A stretch of 64,000 nucleotides of DNA from Prado023 sp963714995 (GTDB lineage: Bacteria; Actinomycetota; Actinomycetes; S36-B12; CAIYMF01), in NCBI GenBank assembly GCA_963714995.1, contig CAVQQP010000002.1:186001-250000 (forward strand), written 5' to 3'. Position 1 is the stretch's first letter, and every line of letters starts with the position of its first letter. Below, piece after piece: positions 1 to 8,427 of the stretch. Below the pieces are notes generated by a model. That model was not told the DNA's origin and searched no databases. It saw nothing but the letters and a program-made list of their open reading frames with translations. A program made the position numbers and the translations under genes.

Positions 1-312
1 GTAGATCGTCGTGTTCGCCCCACCCGCGAGCATCACCGCGCCATCGGCGAAGATCCACTCGTTGCGCGTGCTGCTGGCGATCGCCACCCGGTCGCCCGGC
101 TTGAGGCCGAGGGCGATCAGGCCGGCTCCCAGCGTGGCCATCTCGTCGCCGGCCTGGCGCCAGGTGTAGGACACCGACCAGTCATCGTTGGGTCCCGGGG
201 AGACGAAGGCGAGCTGGTCCGGCGTCGCAGCCACGCGATCGAGGATGGCGCGCGCGACGGTGTCGGCGTGGGGCGGGAGGGGGGTGTCGAGCGAGCCGCT
301 GATCGTGGGCAT
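1..312 (-). CDS. AMP-dependent acyl-CoA synthetase, N-terminal part (gene runs off the window)
   Basis: Only the first 104 codons are present; the frame is open to base 1. The protein starts MPTISGSLDTPLPP and continues with a stretch typical of long-chain fatty acyl-CoA ligases (YTWRQAGDEMATLGAGL, then LKPGDRVAIASSTRNEW). These residues belong to the N-terminal subdomain of the adenylate-forming fold, so the P-loop and adenylation motifs lie outside the window. The ATG at 310-312 has a CGGAGG ribosome-binding site at 318-323. The family activates fatty acids to acyl-CoA through acyl-AMP; the substrate cannot be told from this piece. It is transcribed leftward and is separated from lepA by 160 bases. 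Confidence 0.8.
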   Translation of the reverse strand, partial: MPTISGSLDTPLPPHADTVARAILDRVAATPDQLAFVSPGPNDDWSVSYTWRQAGDEMATLGAGLIALGLKPGDRVAIASSTRNEWIFADGAVMLAGGANTTIY

Positions 313-472
313 GGGTACCTCCGTGGGGAGTCAGGGGCGGGCGGGGGAACGCCGACCTTGTAGCCACTCTGCCCAGCCGGGATGGCGGAGGCAACCGGTG
401 GCGCGCCCCAGCGAGGGGCAGCTTCGAGAGCCCTCGCACCGTCACGGCGGCTGGCGATGCGGCGGGTCGGCG

Positions 473-2320
473 CTACTTCTTCGCGCCCTGCTCGCCCTCG
501 GTGTTGAGGGCAGCGATGAAGGCCTCCTGCGGGATCTCGACCCGACCGACCATCTTCATCCGCTTCTTGCCCTCCTTCTGCTTCTCGAGCAGCTTGCGCT
601 TGCGGGTGATGTCGCCGCCGTAGCACTTGGCCAGGACGTCCTTGCGCATCGCGCGCACGCTCTCCCGGGCGATGATCCGCGAGCCGATCGCCGCCTGGAT
701 CGGGACCTCGAACTGCTGGCGGGGGATCAGGGTCTTGAGCTTGGCCGCCATCGCCACGCCGTAGGCGTAGGACTTGTCGCGGTGCACGATCGCCGAGAAC
801 GCATCCACGGGCTCACCGTGCAGCAGGATGTCGACCTTCACCAGGTCGGCGGCCTGCTCGCCGGTCGTCTCGTAGTCCAGCGAGGCGTACCCGCGGGTGC
901 GCGACTTCAGGGCGTCGAAGAAGTCGAACACGATCTCGGCCAGCGGCAGCGTGTAGCGCAGCTCGACGCGGGTGTCGGACAGGTAGTCCATCCCGAGCAG
1001 GTTGCCGCGGCGGTTCTGGCAGAGCTCCATGATGGCGCCGACGTAGTCGGTGGGGCTGAGGATCGTGGCACGCACGACCGGCTCGCGGACCTCGGCCACC
1101 TTGCCGTTCGGGTACTCCGACGGGTTGGTGACCTCGATGCTGCGACCGTCGTCGAGGGTCACCTGGTAGATGACGTTCGGGGCGGTGGAGATGAGGTCCA
1201 GGTTGAACTCGCGCTCGAGGCGCTCGCGGACGATCTCCAGGTGCAGCAGCCCGAGGAAGCCGCAGCGGAAGCCGAACCCGAGCGCGCCGGAGGTCTCGGG
1301 CTCGTAGACCAGCGCGGCGTCGTTGAGCTTGAGCTTGTCCAGGGCGTCGCGCAGCTCCGGGTAGTCCGATCCGTCGATCGGGTACAGGCCGGAGAACACC
1401 ATCGGCTTGGGGTCGCGGTAGCCGCCCAGCGGGGTGGTCGCGCCCGCCTTGCTGGCGGCGGTGACGGTGTCGCCGACGCGGCTCTGGCGCACGTCCTTCA
1501 CGCCGGTGATCAGGTAGCCGACCTCGCCGGCGCCGATCGCTGCGGACGGCACCGGGTCCGGGGAGATCACCCCGACCTCGAGCATCTCGTGCTGGGCGCC
1601 GGTGGACATCATGACGATGCGCTCGCGGGTGGAGAGCTTGCCGTCGATCACGCGGACGTAGGTGATCACGCCGCGGTAGGAGTCGTAGACCGAGTCGAAG
1701 ATCAGCGCCCGGGCGGGGGCGTTCGGGTCGCCCGCCGGAGCCGGGACCAGGCGCACGACCTCGTCGAGCAGCTCGTGGACGCCCGCGCCGGTCTTGGCGC
1801 TGACCTGCAGGACGTCGTCGGGGTCACAGCCGATGATGTGGGCCAGCTCGGCGGCGTAGCGCTCGGGCTGGGCAGCCGGCAGGTCGATCTTGTTGAGCAC
1901 CGGGATGATCGCCAGGTCGTTCTCGAGGGCCAGGTAGAGGTTGGCCAGCGTCTGGGCCTCGATGCCCTGGGCGGCGTCCACGAGCAGGATCGCGCCCTCG
2001 CAGGCCGCGAGGCTGCGGGAGACCTCGTAGGTGAAGTCGACGTGGCCGGGGGTGTCGATCAGGTTCAGGACGTAGTCGATGCCGTCGGAGGCGACGTAGG
2101 GCAGTCGCACCGCCTGGCTCTTGATCGTGATGCCGCGCTCGCGCTCGATGTCCATCCGGTCCAGGTACTGGGCGCGCATGTCCCGGCCGTCGACGACGCC
2201 GGTGATCTGCAGCATCCGGTCGGCCAGCGTCGACTTGCCATGGTCGATGTGGGCGATGATGCAGAAGTTGCGGATGATGGACTCATCCGTGGATCCGGGG
2301 GCGGGCGGCACGAGGGACAT
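473..2320 (-). CDS. lepA: Elongation factor 4 (LepA), ribosome-associated GTPase
   Basis: 615 residues, the usual length for LepA. The G1 motif AHIDHGKST lies near residue 25, DTPGHVDFTYEV near 90 and NKIDLP near 145, followed by EF-G-like domains and the LepA-specific C-terminal domain (YGGDITRKRKLLEKQKEGKKRMK) near the end. LepA binds ribosomes and promotes back-translocation or assembly under stress; it is cytosolic or membrane-associated. The ATG start at 2318-2320 leaves the short N-terminus usual for actinobacterial homologues. It lies downstream of rpsT, as in many actinobacteria, with a small membrane-protein gene between. Confidence 0.97.
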   Translation of the reverse strand: MSLVPPAPGSTDESIIRNFCIIAHIDHGKSTLADRMLQITGVVDGRDMRAQYLDRMDIERERGITIKSQAVRLPYVASDGIDYVLNLIDTPGHVDFTYEVSRSLAACEGAILLVDAAQGIEAQTLANLYLALENDLAIIPVLNKIDLPAAQPERYAAELAHIIGCDPDDVLQVSAKTGAGVHELLDEVVRLVPAPAGDPNAPARALIFDSVYDSYRGVITYVRVIDGKLSTRERIVMMSTGAQHEMLEVGVISPDPVPSAAIGAGEVGYLITGVKDVRQSRVGDTVTAASKAGATTPLGGYRDPKPMVFSGLYPIDGSDYPELRDALDKLKLNDAALVYEPETSGALGFGFRCGFLGLLHLEIVRERLEREFNLDLISTAPNVIYQVTLDDGRSIEVTNPSEYPNGKVAEVREPVVRATILSPTDYVGAIMELCQNRRGNLLGMDYLSDTRVELRYTLPLAEIVFDFFDALKSRTRGYASLDYETTGEQAADLVKVDILLHGEPVDAFSAIVHRDKSYAYGVAMAAKLKTLIPRQQFEVPIQAAIGSRIIARESVRAMRKDVLAKCYGGDITRKRKLLEKQKEGKKRMKMVGRVEIPQEAFIAALNTEGEQGAKK

Positions 2321-2347
2321 GGTCCCACAGGTTGGCTGGGCTCCCGG

Positions 2348-2989
2348 CTAGCTGTGCCCGCCCTCGGGGGTCTCGATCCCCTCCACGACCTCGGCAGCGA
2401 TCTCGTCGGCGACCTCGTCGATCTCGTGGGCGAAGGTCTCGTCGACCGCATCCGGGCTCTGCTCGTCGGCCACGCCCGGCACGAACGGCTCAGCAGGCTC
2501 CGGTGCGTCGTGGACATGCTCGTGAGCCGCCTCGCCGGGGACCTCGATCGCGTCGACGACCTCGGCCGCGATCTCGTCGGCCGCCTCATCGATCTCGTGG
2601 GCGAAGGTCTCGTCGACCACATCCGGGCTCTGCTCATCAGCCACACCGGCCACGAAGGGTGACACGGTGCTCGGAGCAGCGGGGGCCGAGCCCCACTCCC
2701 CCTCGCCGGAGAGGTGTGCCTCCGCCGCAGCCTGGCGGCGCCTCCAGACCAGGTATCCACCGCCCGCGGCCAGGAGGACTGCGGCACTGATCATCAGGGG
2801 CTTGCGCGCCGAGCGACGCAGCGCGGCGGCGGCCTGCTCAGCGGACACCACTGCCTGCTCGGACTGCTCCTTGGCCACGGCGACGGCCCCGAGGGCGCGG
2901 GTGCTGGCGTCCTCGGCGGCATGCGCTGCCTTCTCGATGAGCGAGGTGGCGCTGTCGCTGCCTGCGTCGATGACGGCCTTCAGATCCAT
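2348..2989 (-). CDS. Hypothetical single-pass membrane protein with a duplicated acidic tail
   Basis: 213 residues, family not recognised. The first 60 residues form an Ala/Glu-rich probable coiled coil. One membrane segment follows (LMISAAVLLAAGGGYLVW, about 65-82) and then a basic RRR stop-transfer. The C-terminal 100 residues contain two near-identical copies of a roughly 45-residue unit (VADEQSPD.VDETFAHEIDE.ADEIAAEVV), joined by a His/Pro-rich linker. Repeat DNA lies near 2349-2490 and 2530-2660. The tail is strongly acidic. The layout suggests a membrane-anchored protein, but nothing indicates function. It sits between rpsT and lepA on the same strand. Confidence 0.8.
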   Translation of the reverse strand: MDLKAVIDAGSDSATSLIEKAAHAAEDASTRALGAVAVAKEQSEQAVVSAEQAAAALRRSARKPLMISAAVLLAAGGGYLVWRRRQAAAEAHLSGEGEWGSAPAAPSTVSPFVAGVADEQSPDVVDETFAHEIDEAADEIAAEVVDAIEVPGEAAHEHVHDAPEPAEPFVPGVADEQSPDAVDETFAHEIDEVADEIAAEVVEGIETPEGGHS

Positions 2990-3137
2990 GACACACCTCC
3001 GTGAGTGCGCCGCGTGCAGACCGGGCGCTTGTGTCCTTCCAGACTATCGCCCGCGGTGGTGCTGACGCTGGGCCGAGCACCGCTCGGGCAGGGGCCGCAG
3101 GATGGCTCACGCGCCTTCCCGACCCTGGACATGGCGA

Positions 3138-3198
3138 AGCGCCACCCGCGGTGCGGATGGCGCTCGACTGACCGATCGGGACGGGCCCGACCGATCGG
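3138..3198 (-). terminator. Two hairpins downstream of rpsT
   Basis: Immediately after the rpsT stop (read leftward) there are two inverted repeats. CCGATCGG at 3172-3179 pairs with CCGATCGG at 3191-3198, and AGCGCCA at 3138-3144 pairs with TGGCGCT at 3158-3164, with an inner CGC/GCG pair. There is no T-tract, which is common for actinobacterial terminators. Placement supports a 3' end for rpsT transcripts. Confidence 0.5.
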
Positions 3199-3459
3199 CT
3201 AGAGGCTCGCGGCCTGCTTCTGGATGGCCGACTTGCGGTTGGCGGCCTGGTTCTTGTGGATGACGCCCTTGCTGGCGGCCTTGTCGAGCTGGCGGGACGC
3301 AGTGCGCGCGTACTCCTGGGCCTTCTCGACGTCGCCGGCCTGGACGGCCTCACGGAAACGGCGGACCGAGGTCTTCAGGCTGGAGGTCACGGCCTTGTTG
3401 CGCTGGCGTGCCTTCTCGTTGGTCTTGATCCGCTTGAGCTGCGACTTGATGTTCGCCAC
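3199..3459 (-). CDS. rpsT: 30S ribosomal protein S20
   Basis: 86 residues, the normal size for S20. The protein opens with (V/M)ANIKSQLKRIKTNEKARQRN and is rich in Lys and Arg throughout. It binds 16S rRNA early in 30S assembly. The GTG at 3457-3459 is chosen because it gives the conserved ANIKSQ N-terminus; an in-frame upstream start would add 32 non-conserved residues. It stands between holA and lepA, the common order in this phylum. Confidence 0.96.
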   Translation of the reverse strand: MANIKSQLKRIKTNEKARQRNKAVTSSLKTSVRRFREAVQAGDVEKAQEYARTASRQLDKAASKGVIHKNQAANRKSAIQKQAASL

Positions 3460-3597
3460 GTGGTGAGCCTTCGTCTTCCTGGTCCGGGGGCCGCGATCGA
3501 CCCCGGTGGGGTCCCTCGCACGGTCTGTGGCCGCCATGAGCCGGCGGGCAGGCACTCAGGATACCGGACGACCCCCTCTGCTGGCCAAATCCAGCGC

Positions 3598-4665
3598 CTA
3601 CGGGGATCCGGGACCGCTGCGGCCACGGGACACGGGGCGCTCGTGGAGCCCGACGGTGTCGATCACGAAGGCTTCCAGGGCCCTGACCTTCTGTGCGGGC
3701 TCCAGGCTCTCCCCCGGGCGCAGGCCGCCCTTCATCTGGGCGTCCACGGCCGCCAGGAGCTTCACCGCCTCGGCCAGCTGCGCCGGCTCCCAGCGTGCCG
3801 CGGCCGTGCGCAGGACGCGGACCTTGAACGGGGGAACCCCCGCCAGGCGGGCCACGTCTGCCTCGGACATGCCCCGTGGCGCGCCGCCGACCTTGACCAT
3901 GGCCCGCAACCCGGCCGCGAGCGACCCCACCGCACCCGCGCCGGAGACCGTCTGGCTGACCAGGCCCCACCGCAGACGCTGCAGGGCCAGCTGCGCCCGG
4001 CCCTCCCAGACGGCGTCGGCCAGCTGGAAGCCGCTCACCTCGGCCACCCCGGCGAACGTCGCGGTCACCTCCGCGGCGTCGATCGGGTCCTCGGCGCTGT
4101 CCGCGAACAGCTGCTCCAGGGCTCCCACCAGAAGGGCGATGTCGGAGCCGAGGGCCATGACCAGGGCGTCGAGCCCGTCCGTGGTGATCCGCCGGCCGGC
4201 CCGTCGCGCCTCCTGCTCGAGCAGCTCGCGCGTGGGACGCCCAGCCTTGACCTTCCCGCAGGGGACCTCGACGAGCCCACCGGGCACGGGCAGGGACCTG
4301 AGCTCCTCCAGCGCCTTCTTGTTCCGCTCGCCCGAATGCAGGGCCACCACCCAGGTGTCCTCCGGGAGGTCGAGGACGCCGGCCCGCAGCGCACCCAGCA
4401 CCGGCTCCGCGGCGTCGGCCAGGCCGGAGACCACGACCACGGCGGCACCCCCGAACAGCGAGGGCGACAGCGCGGTGAGCAGATCGCCCTGCGCCCCGGG
4501 TGCCATGGCGTCGACCTCGCGGCGCTCGACCTCGGGATCGATCGCCCGGGCGGCACCGACCACGCGCGCGACCGCCCGACTGAGCAGGAACGGCTCGGAT
4601 CCCGTCAGCAATGTCAGCGGGGCCGGTGGGGCGGGCGCCGGGGAGGGGGGTGCGGGTGGGTTCAT
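3598..4665 (-). CDS. holA: DNA polymerase III delta subunit
   Basis: 355 residues from the ATG at 4663-4665; in-frame ATGs at 4677 and 4695 could lengthen it slightly. After a Pro/Ala-rich start the protein shows the delta-type clamp-loader fold: LLTGSEPFLLSRAVARVV, then GDLLTALSPSLFGGAAVVVVSGLAD, then the C-terminal collar domain (QLADAVWEGRAQLALQRLRW). Delta opens the beta clamp in the clamp-loader complex. The comEC-holA-rpsT order is a frequent actinobacterial arrangement and supports the call. Confidence 0.93.
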   Translation of the reverse strand: MNPPAPPSPAPAPPAPLTLLTGSEPFLLSRAVARVVGAARAIDPEVERREVDAMAPGAQGDLLTALSPSLFGGAAVVVVSGLADAAEPVLGALRAGVLDLPEDTWVVALHSGERNKKALEELRSLPVPGGLVEVPCGKVKAGRPTRELLEQEARRAGRRITTDGLDALVMALGSDIALLVGALEQLFADSAEDPIDAAEVTATFAGVAEVSGFQLADAVWEGRAQLALQRLRWGLVSQTVSGAGAVGSLAAGLRAMVKVGGAPRGMSEADVARLAGVPPFKVRVLRTAAARWEPAQLAEAVKLLAAVDAQMKGGLRPGESLEPAQKVRALEAFVIDTVGLHERPVSRGRSGPGSP

Positions 4666-4707
4666 CGGCGCCAGCATCCCACGTCGGGGTGACAACCCGT
4701 CGCGGAC

Positions 4708-4758
4708 CCGGGGCGCGTCACCGGCGCAGGCTGGTCACCGGGGCGCGTCACCGGCGCA
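4708..4758. repeat. Two 21-bp direct repeats at the comEC 3' end
   Basis: The same 21 bases (CCG followed by GGGCGCGTCACCGGCGCA) occur at 4708-4728 and 4738-4758, a 30-bp period. The second copy contains the comEC stop codon, so the first looks like a local tandem duplication in the 50-bp gap before holA. No function is evident. Confidence 0.7.
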
Positions 4759-7321
4759 CGACCAGGGCTGACCCCCCGGCGGCGGGGATCACCGCGAGGT
4801 CGCCCTGCTGGTCCGTGCGACCGATCCGCGCCCCCACGGCGCGGTACTGGAGCAGCGTGGACTCGCTGGGGTGCCCGTAGTCGTTGTCCCGGCCGACCGA
4901 GAACAGCGCGATCCGGGCTCCGGACCACCGCGCGAACTGGGGCACCTGGTAGCGCGACCCGTGGTGGGGCACCTTGACGACGTGCGCCCCGGGCGATGGT
5001 CGGGCCATCACCACGGACTGGGCCTCGGGCTCGATGTCGCCGGTCAGCAGCGCGCGGATCGGCCCGGCGGCGGTGGGCACCTGCGCGAGGGCCACGACGC
5101 TGGCGTTGTTGGCCGGCGACTGGTCCATGGGGCGCGCAGGCCACATGATGTCCAGGGCCACCCCCGCCACGGTGAGGCGGTCGTCAGCCCGGACGAGGCG
5201 GACGGGGACCCCGGCTGCTCGTGCCTGGTCGACCACCTGGGACGCGCCCTCGGCCGGCTCGGGGACAGGGGTGGTCAGGACGACGGACACCGGCCACCGC
5301 CCGAGGACCGCGGACAGCCCGTCGATGTGGTCGGCGTGGAAGTGGGTGACGAGCACCCCGAGCCGCTCGACGCCGGCGTCGTCGAGGCAGTCCGCGATCC
5401 GGTCGGGGTCGGGTCCGGCATCGACCAGGAGCGCCTCGTCGGACCCGGGTGCGCGGATCAGCAGGCCGTCCCCCTGGCCGACGTCACAGGCCAGGACCAC
5501 CCAGTCCGGTGGTGGCCAACGGGCGTCGCGAGCGTTGGTGAGCACGACAGCAAGCGCCAGGGCGACGGCCAGCCCCACGACGATCCGCCGGTCGCGCCAG
5601 GGCCGCCACCCGCGGGCCGCGGCAGTCAGGAGGAGCGCCAGCACGATCGAGGAGCCGATGGCGCCGGCCGGTCCCGCGGGCACCTCGAGCACCCCGAACG
5701 GAAGGTCCGCCGAGACCCGGGCGACCCGGGCGATCGTCGCCGTCGCCGGCGAGGCGACAGTGGCGACCAGGCTCGCCGGAGCCGTGGCGACCGGGGCGAT
5801 CAACGCGGCCGCCAGCCCCAGGACCGTGGCGACCGGAACCAGTGGCGTGACGAGCACGTTCGCGGGCAGCGCGACGAGACTGGCACCGTTGCCCATCAGG
5901 ATGGCCAGCGGGAGTGTCGCCAGGTGCGCCGCGGCGGCGACGGCCAGGGCGGCGCGGATCGGCTCCGGCAGCCATGAGCTGGCCGGCCAACGGCCCAGTC
6001 GATCGGCGATCGGTGGACCCAGCACCAGCAGCCCGGCAGTCGCGGCGAACGACAGCGCGAACCCCAGGGACAGCGCGAACTGGGGCAGGACCAGCAGCAG
6101 GACCAGCGCCGAGGCGAGCAGCGCGGGAGGCCCTCGGCGGCGGCCGCCGGCCGAGAGGGCCACGAGTGCGACCACCCCCATGGCCGCGGCGCGAAGCACG
6201 CTGGGCTGGGGCCGGACCAGCATCACGTACGCCGACAGCACCACCAGGCACGCGGCGACACGCGCGCGCCAGGCCAGGCCCAGACCGACCACTGCCGCCA
6301 TGGCGATCGCCACCACGAGCGACGTGTTCGAGCCGCTGACCGCCGTGAGGTGCGACAGGCCCGCGCGGACCATGGCCGCATCGAGGTCCGGGGGCAGCGT
6401 GGACTCGTCGCCGACCGCCAGCCCGAGCAGGAGCGCCCCCGCATCCGCAGGGAGTCCTGCGCAGGCCTCCCGGAAGGCATCCCGGACCCCTGTCGTGGCG
6501 CGGGCCACCGGTCCCGGCGGGGAGCGGACATGGACGGGTCCGAGCACGCGCAGGGACATCGAGTGGGCTTCCGGCGACCACGACTCCTGGGCCCGCCCGG
6601 AGAGGGCCACCTGTGCTCCGTAGCGCAGGTCGCGCACCGCGTCGCCGCGCAGGAGCACGGGAGCCCGCACCGAGTAGGTGCGTCCCCGCACGACGATGCC
6701 GCTCAGCCTCGCAGCCACCGACCAGCTCGGCGCCATCACCCGGCCCCCGTCGTCGGCGGGGACGCTGACCCGCGGGTCGCCCGTGACGGTGGCCTCGGCG
6801 CGGAGCACCGCTCCCTGCTGGGCAGAGCGCTCGAGCACAGCTGGGTGCAGGCGGGCGACGTGGGCGGAACCCACACCGATGCCCAGTCCGAGGCCGCAGA
6901 CCGCGACCAGCACGGCGATCGTGCGCGCTCCCCGGACGGTCAGCCCCATGCCGGGGGGCAGTCGCCGGGTGTGCGCACCGTCAGTGCGCGTGCGGCGCGC
7001 GACCGCCCCGGCCGCGCCCGCGAGGCCCGTGAGGCCCGCGACGATCAGCAGCACCGCCCCGACCGCCCAGGGACCCGGTCTCGCTGGGCGAGCCAGGAGG
7101 ACACACGCCTCCCCCATCCAGAGCGCGCCGACGAACGGGGCAAGCCGCAGGTCTGGGCGGGTGGGGTCGGTGGGACTGGCCGGCTCGGCGGGGACGGCGG
7201 GGACGGCGGGGACGACGGGGACGACGGGGACGGCGGGGACGGCGGGGTCGGCGCGGGCCGGGGCGGCGGGACCGCGGCCCGGGTGCGCCCCTGCGCCGTC
7301 CACCACGAGCCCGTCAGACAC
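4748..7321 (-). CDS. comEC: ComEC/Rec2-type DNA uptake channel protein
   Basis: 857 residues. After a Pro/Ala/Val-rich N-terminus come hydrophobic segments with a DUF4131-like region, then the Competence domain (LAVGDESTLPPDLDAAMVRAGLSHLTAVSG, about residues 300-330) with many membrane segments. A C-terminal metallo-beta-lactamase-like domain carries HFHADHIDG near residue 660. The family forms the inner-membrane channel for single-stranded DNA in transformation. The GTG start (7319-7321) overlaps the comEA stop by 8 bases, so the two are probably translationally coupled. Whether the strain is competent cannot be judged; no pilus genes are in the window. Confidence 0.93.
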   Translation of the reverse strand: MSDGLVVDGAGAHPGRGPAAPARADPAVPAVPVVPVVPAVPAVPAEPASPTDPTRPDLRLAPFVGALWMGEACVLLARPARPGPWAVGAVLLIVAGLTGLAGAAGAVARRTRTDGAHTRRLPPGMGLTVRGARTIAVLVAVCGLGLGIGVGSAHVARLHPAVLERSAQQGAVLRAEATVTGDPRVSVPADDGGRVMAPSWSVAARLSGIVVRGRTYSVRAPVLLRGDAVRDLRYGAQVALSGRAQESWSPEAHSMSLRVLGPVHVRSPPGPVARATTGVRDAFREACAGLPADAGALLLGLAVGDESTLPPDLDAAMVRAGLSHLTAVSGSNTSLVVAIAMAAVVGLGLAWRARVAACLVVLSAYVMLVRPQPSVLRAAAMGVVALVALSAGGRRRGPPALLASALVLLLVLPQFALSLGFALSFAATAGLLVLGPPIADRLGRWPASSWLPEPIRAALAVAAAAHLATLPLAILMGNGASLVALPANVLVTPLVPVATVLGLAAALIAPVATAPASLVATVASPATATIARVARVSADLPFGVLEVPAGPAGAIGSSIVLALLLTAAARGWRPWRDRRIVVGLAVALALAVVLTNARDARWPPPDWVVLACDVGQGDGLLIRAPGSDEALLVDAGPDPDRIADCLDDAGVERLGVLVTHFHADHIDGLSAVLGRWPVSVVLTTPVPEPAEGASQVVDQARAAGVPVRLVRADDRLTVAGVALDIMWPARPMDQSPANNASVVALAQVPTAAGPIRALLTGDIEPEAQSVVMARPSPGAHVVKVPHHGSRYQVPQFARWSGARIALFSVGRDNDYGHPSESTLLQYRAVGARIGRTDQQGDLAVIPAAGGSALVVRR
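7186..7252. repeat. 9-bp minisatellite in the comEC 5' coding region
   Basis: About seven tandem copies of GACGGCGGG or GACGACGGG. On the coding strand they encode a run of Val-Pro-Ala or Val-Pro-Val units ahead of the first conserved residues of ComEC. The frame is preserved because the unit is 9 bp. Confidence 0.8.
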
Positions 7322-8177
7322 GGACCAGTGGGCGCAGGTCCTCGAGGGTCTTGGGGCCGATGCCCGGGACCTCCGTCAGCTCGTCGATGACGCTGAACCG
7401 GTTGTGCGTCGCCCGCCAGGCGAGGATCTTCGCCGCGGTGACCGGACCGATGCCGGGCAACGCGTCGAGCTGCTCGGCGGTGGCCGTGTTCAGGTCGAGC
7501 GGTCCCCCTGAGCCGCCGGCCGGGCCTCCCACTCCTCCGCCAACGAGGGCCTCCTGCCCGCCGACCTCGATCCGCTCCCCGTCGGCGAGCACCCGGGCGA
7601 GGTTGGTGCCGCCCAGATCACCTCCTCGGCGCAGCCCCCCGGCGGCCCGGACCGCATCCACGACCCGCGAGCCGGACGGCAGCGCCACGACACCGGGATC
7701 ACGGACCTCCCCGACGACATGAACCGTCACCGAGGGCGAGGGCGATGGGGCTGCCGTGAGGAAGGGATCGGCGAATGGGTCCCCGGACGGGACGGCACTG
7801 GACACCGGCCCCGCAGCGGGCTGCTCCCGTGGCCAGGAGGTGACGAGCACAGCGGCCACGCCGATCGCGACGACGACCACCAGGAGCCCGACGAGCCGGA
7901 CCCACAGCCCCAGCACCGGCCACGTCGCAGGATCAGCCGGCACCTCCAGGTCATCGCCCACGTCGCCCGGACCGCCCAGGTCGCCCGGACCGCCCACGTC
8001 GCCCGGACCGCCCAGGTCGCCCGGACCGCCCAGGTCGCCCGGATCACCGGGATCGGTCGAACCAGCTGCGGGCGACTCCGCACCGCCCGCAGCTCCCACC
8101 ACGTCGGTCATCCCGCCCTGCCAGCGCAGCGCGATGAGACGCAGGCGGGCGAGGACGAGGTCCTGGGTGCGACTCAT
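7314..8177 (-). CDS. comEA: ComEA-type helix-hairpin-helix DNA receptor
   Basis: 287 residues from the ATG at 8175-8177 (MSRTQDLVLARLRL). An upstream in-frame ATG at 8366 lies inside a hairpin and adds unconserved sequence, so it is rejected. Order: basic N-terminus, a Gly/Pro/Asp repeat, one membrane segment (about 94-112), an SLBB-like domain (VHVVGEVRDPGVVALPSGSRV), a Gly-rich linker and a C-terminal double HhH (LDLNTATAEQLDALPGIGP ... VPGIGPKTLEDLRPLVRV). ComEA binds duplex DNA outside the membrane and passes it to ComEC, whose start overlaps this stop. Confidence 0.94.
   Translation of the reverse strand: MSRTQDLVLARLRLIALRWQGGMTDVVGAAGGAESPAAGSTDPGDPGDLGGPGDLGGPGDVGGPGDLGGPGDVGDDLEVPADPATWPVLGLWVRLVGLLVVVVAIGVAAVLVTSWPREQPAAGPVSSAVPSGDPFADPFLTAAPSPSPSVTVHVVGEVRDPGVVALPSGSRVVDAVRAAGGLRRGGDLGGTNLARVLADGERIEVGGQEALVGGGVGGPAGGSGGPLDLNTATAEQLDALPGIGPVTAAKILAWRATHNRFSVIDELTEVPGIGPKTLEDLRPLVRV
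7957..8042. repeat. 15-bp tandem repeat within comEA
   Basis: About six units of GTCGCCCGGACCGCC followed by variable bases. They encode Gly-Gly-Pro-Gly-Asp-(Leu or Val) repeats in the cytoplasmic part of ComEA before its membrane segment. Length variation between strains would be expected. Confidence 0.8.
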
Positions 8178-8321
8178 GTCCGCGACGCTAGATCTCAGCG
8201 CCCCACCCGTGAACCCGTCGCCGGCAATCTGTGGACAGCCCGCGGACCACCGGGGTCGCAGACCCCTCGCTCTGGGCGCACACGACGGACACGCCAGCCA
8301 GCCGATACTGACCCGCACGAC

Positions 8322-8373
8322 GTGATCCATGCGGGTTGCGGTGCCTAGAGAGACCGCAACCCGCATGGATCAC
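8322..8373 (-). terminator. Perfect 21-bp inverted repeat between plsY and comEA
   Basis: Bases 8322-8342 are the exact reverse complement of 8353-8373, with a 10-base loop (8343-8352). Outer bases are GTGATCC and GGATCAC. It lies 55 bases past the plsY stop and 145 bases ahead of comEA, so it probably ends the degV-plsY transcript or attenuates comEA. No T-tract follows on either strand. A perfect arm of this length is unusual for a simple terminator, and an operator or dispersed palindrome is an alternative. Confidence 0.55.
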
Positions 8374-8427
8374 CAAGCCGCGCTGGGGGGCACCCACGTC
8401 TGCGGGCCTGGCCGCCGCCCGTCCGCG

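Noticed and set aside
188..2662. Long plus-strand frame of 824 codons opposite lepA
   Set aside because: It mirrors lepA and its neighbour on the other strand, has a Val/Leu/Gly/His composition typical of antisense high-GC frames and no recognisable domain.
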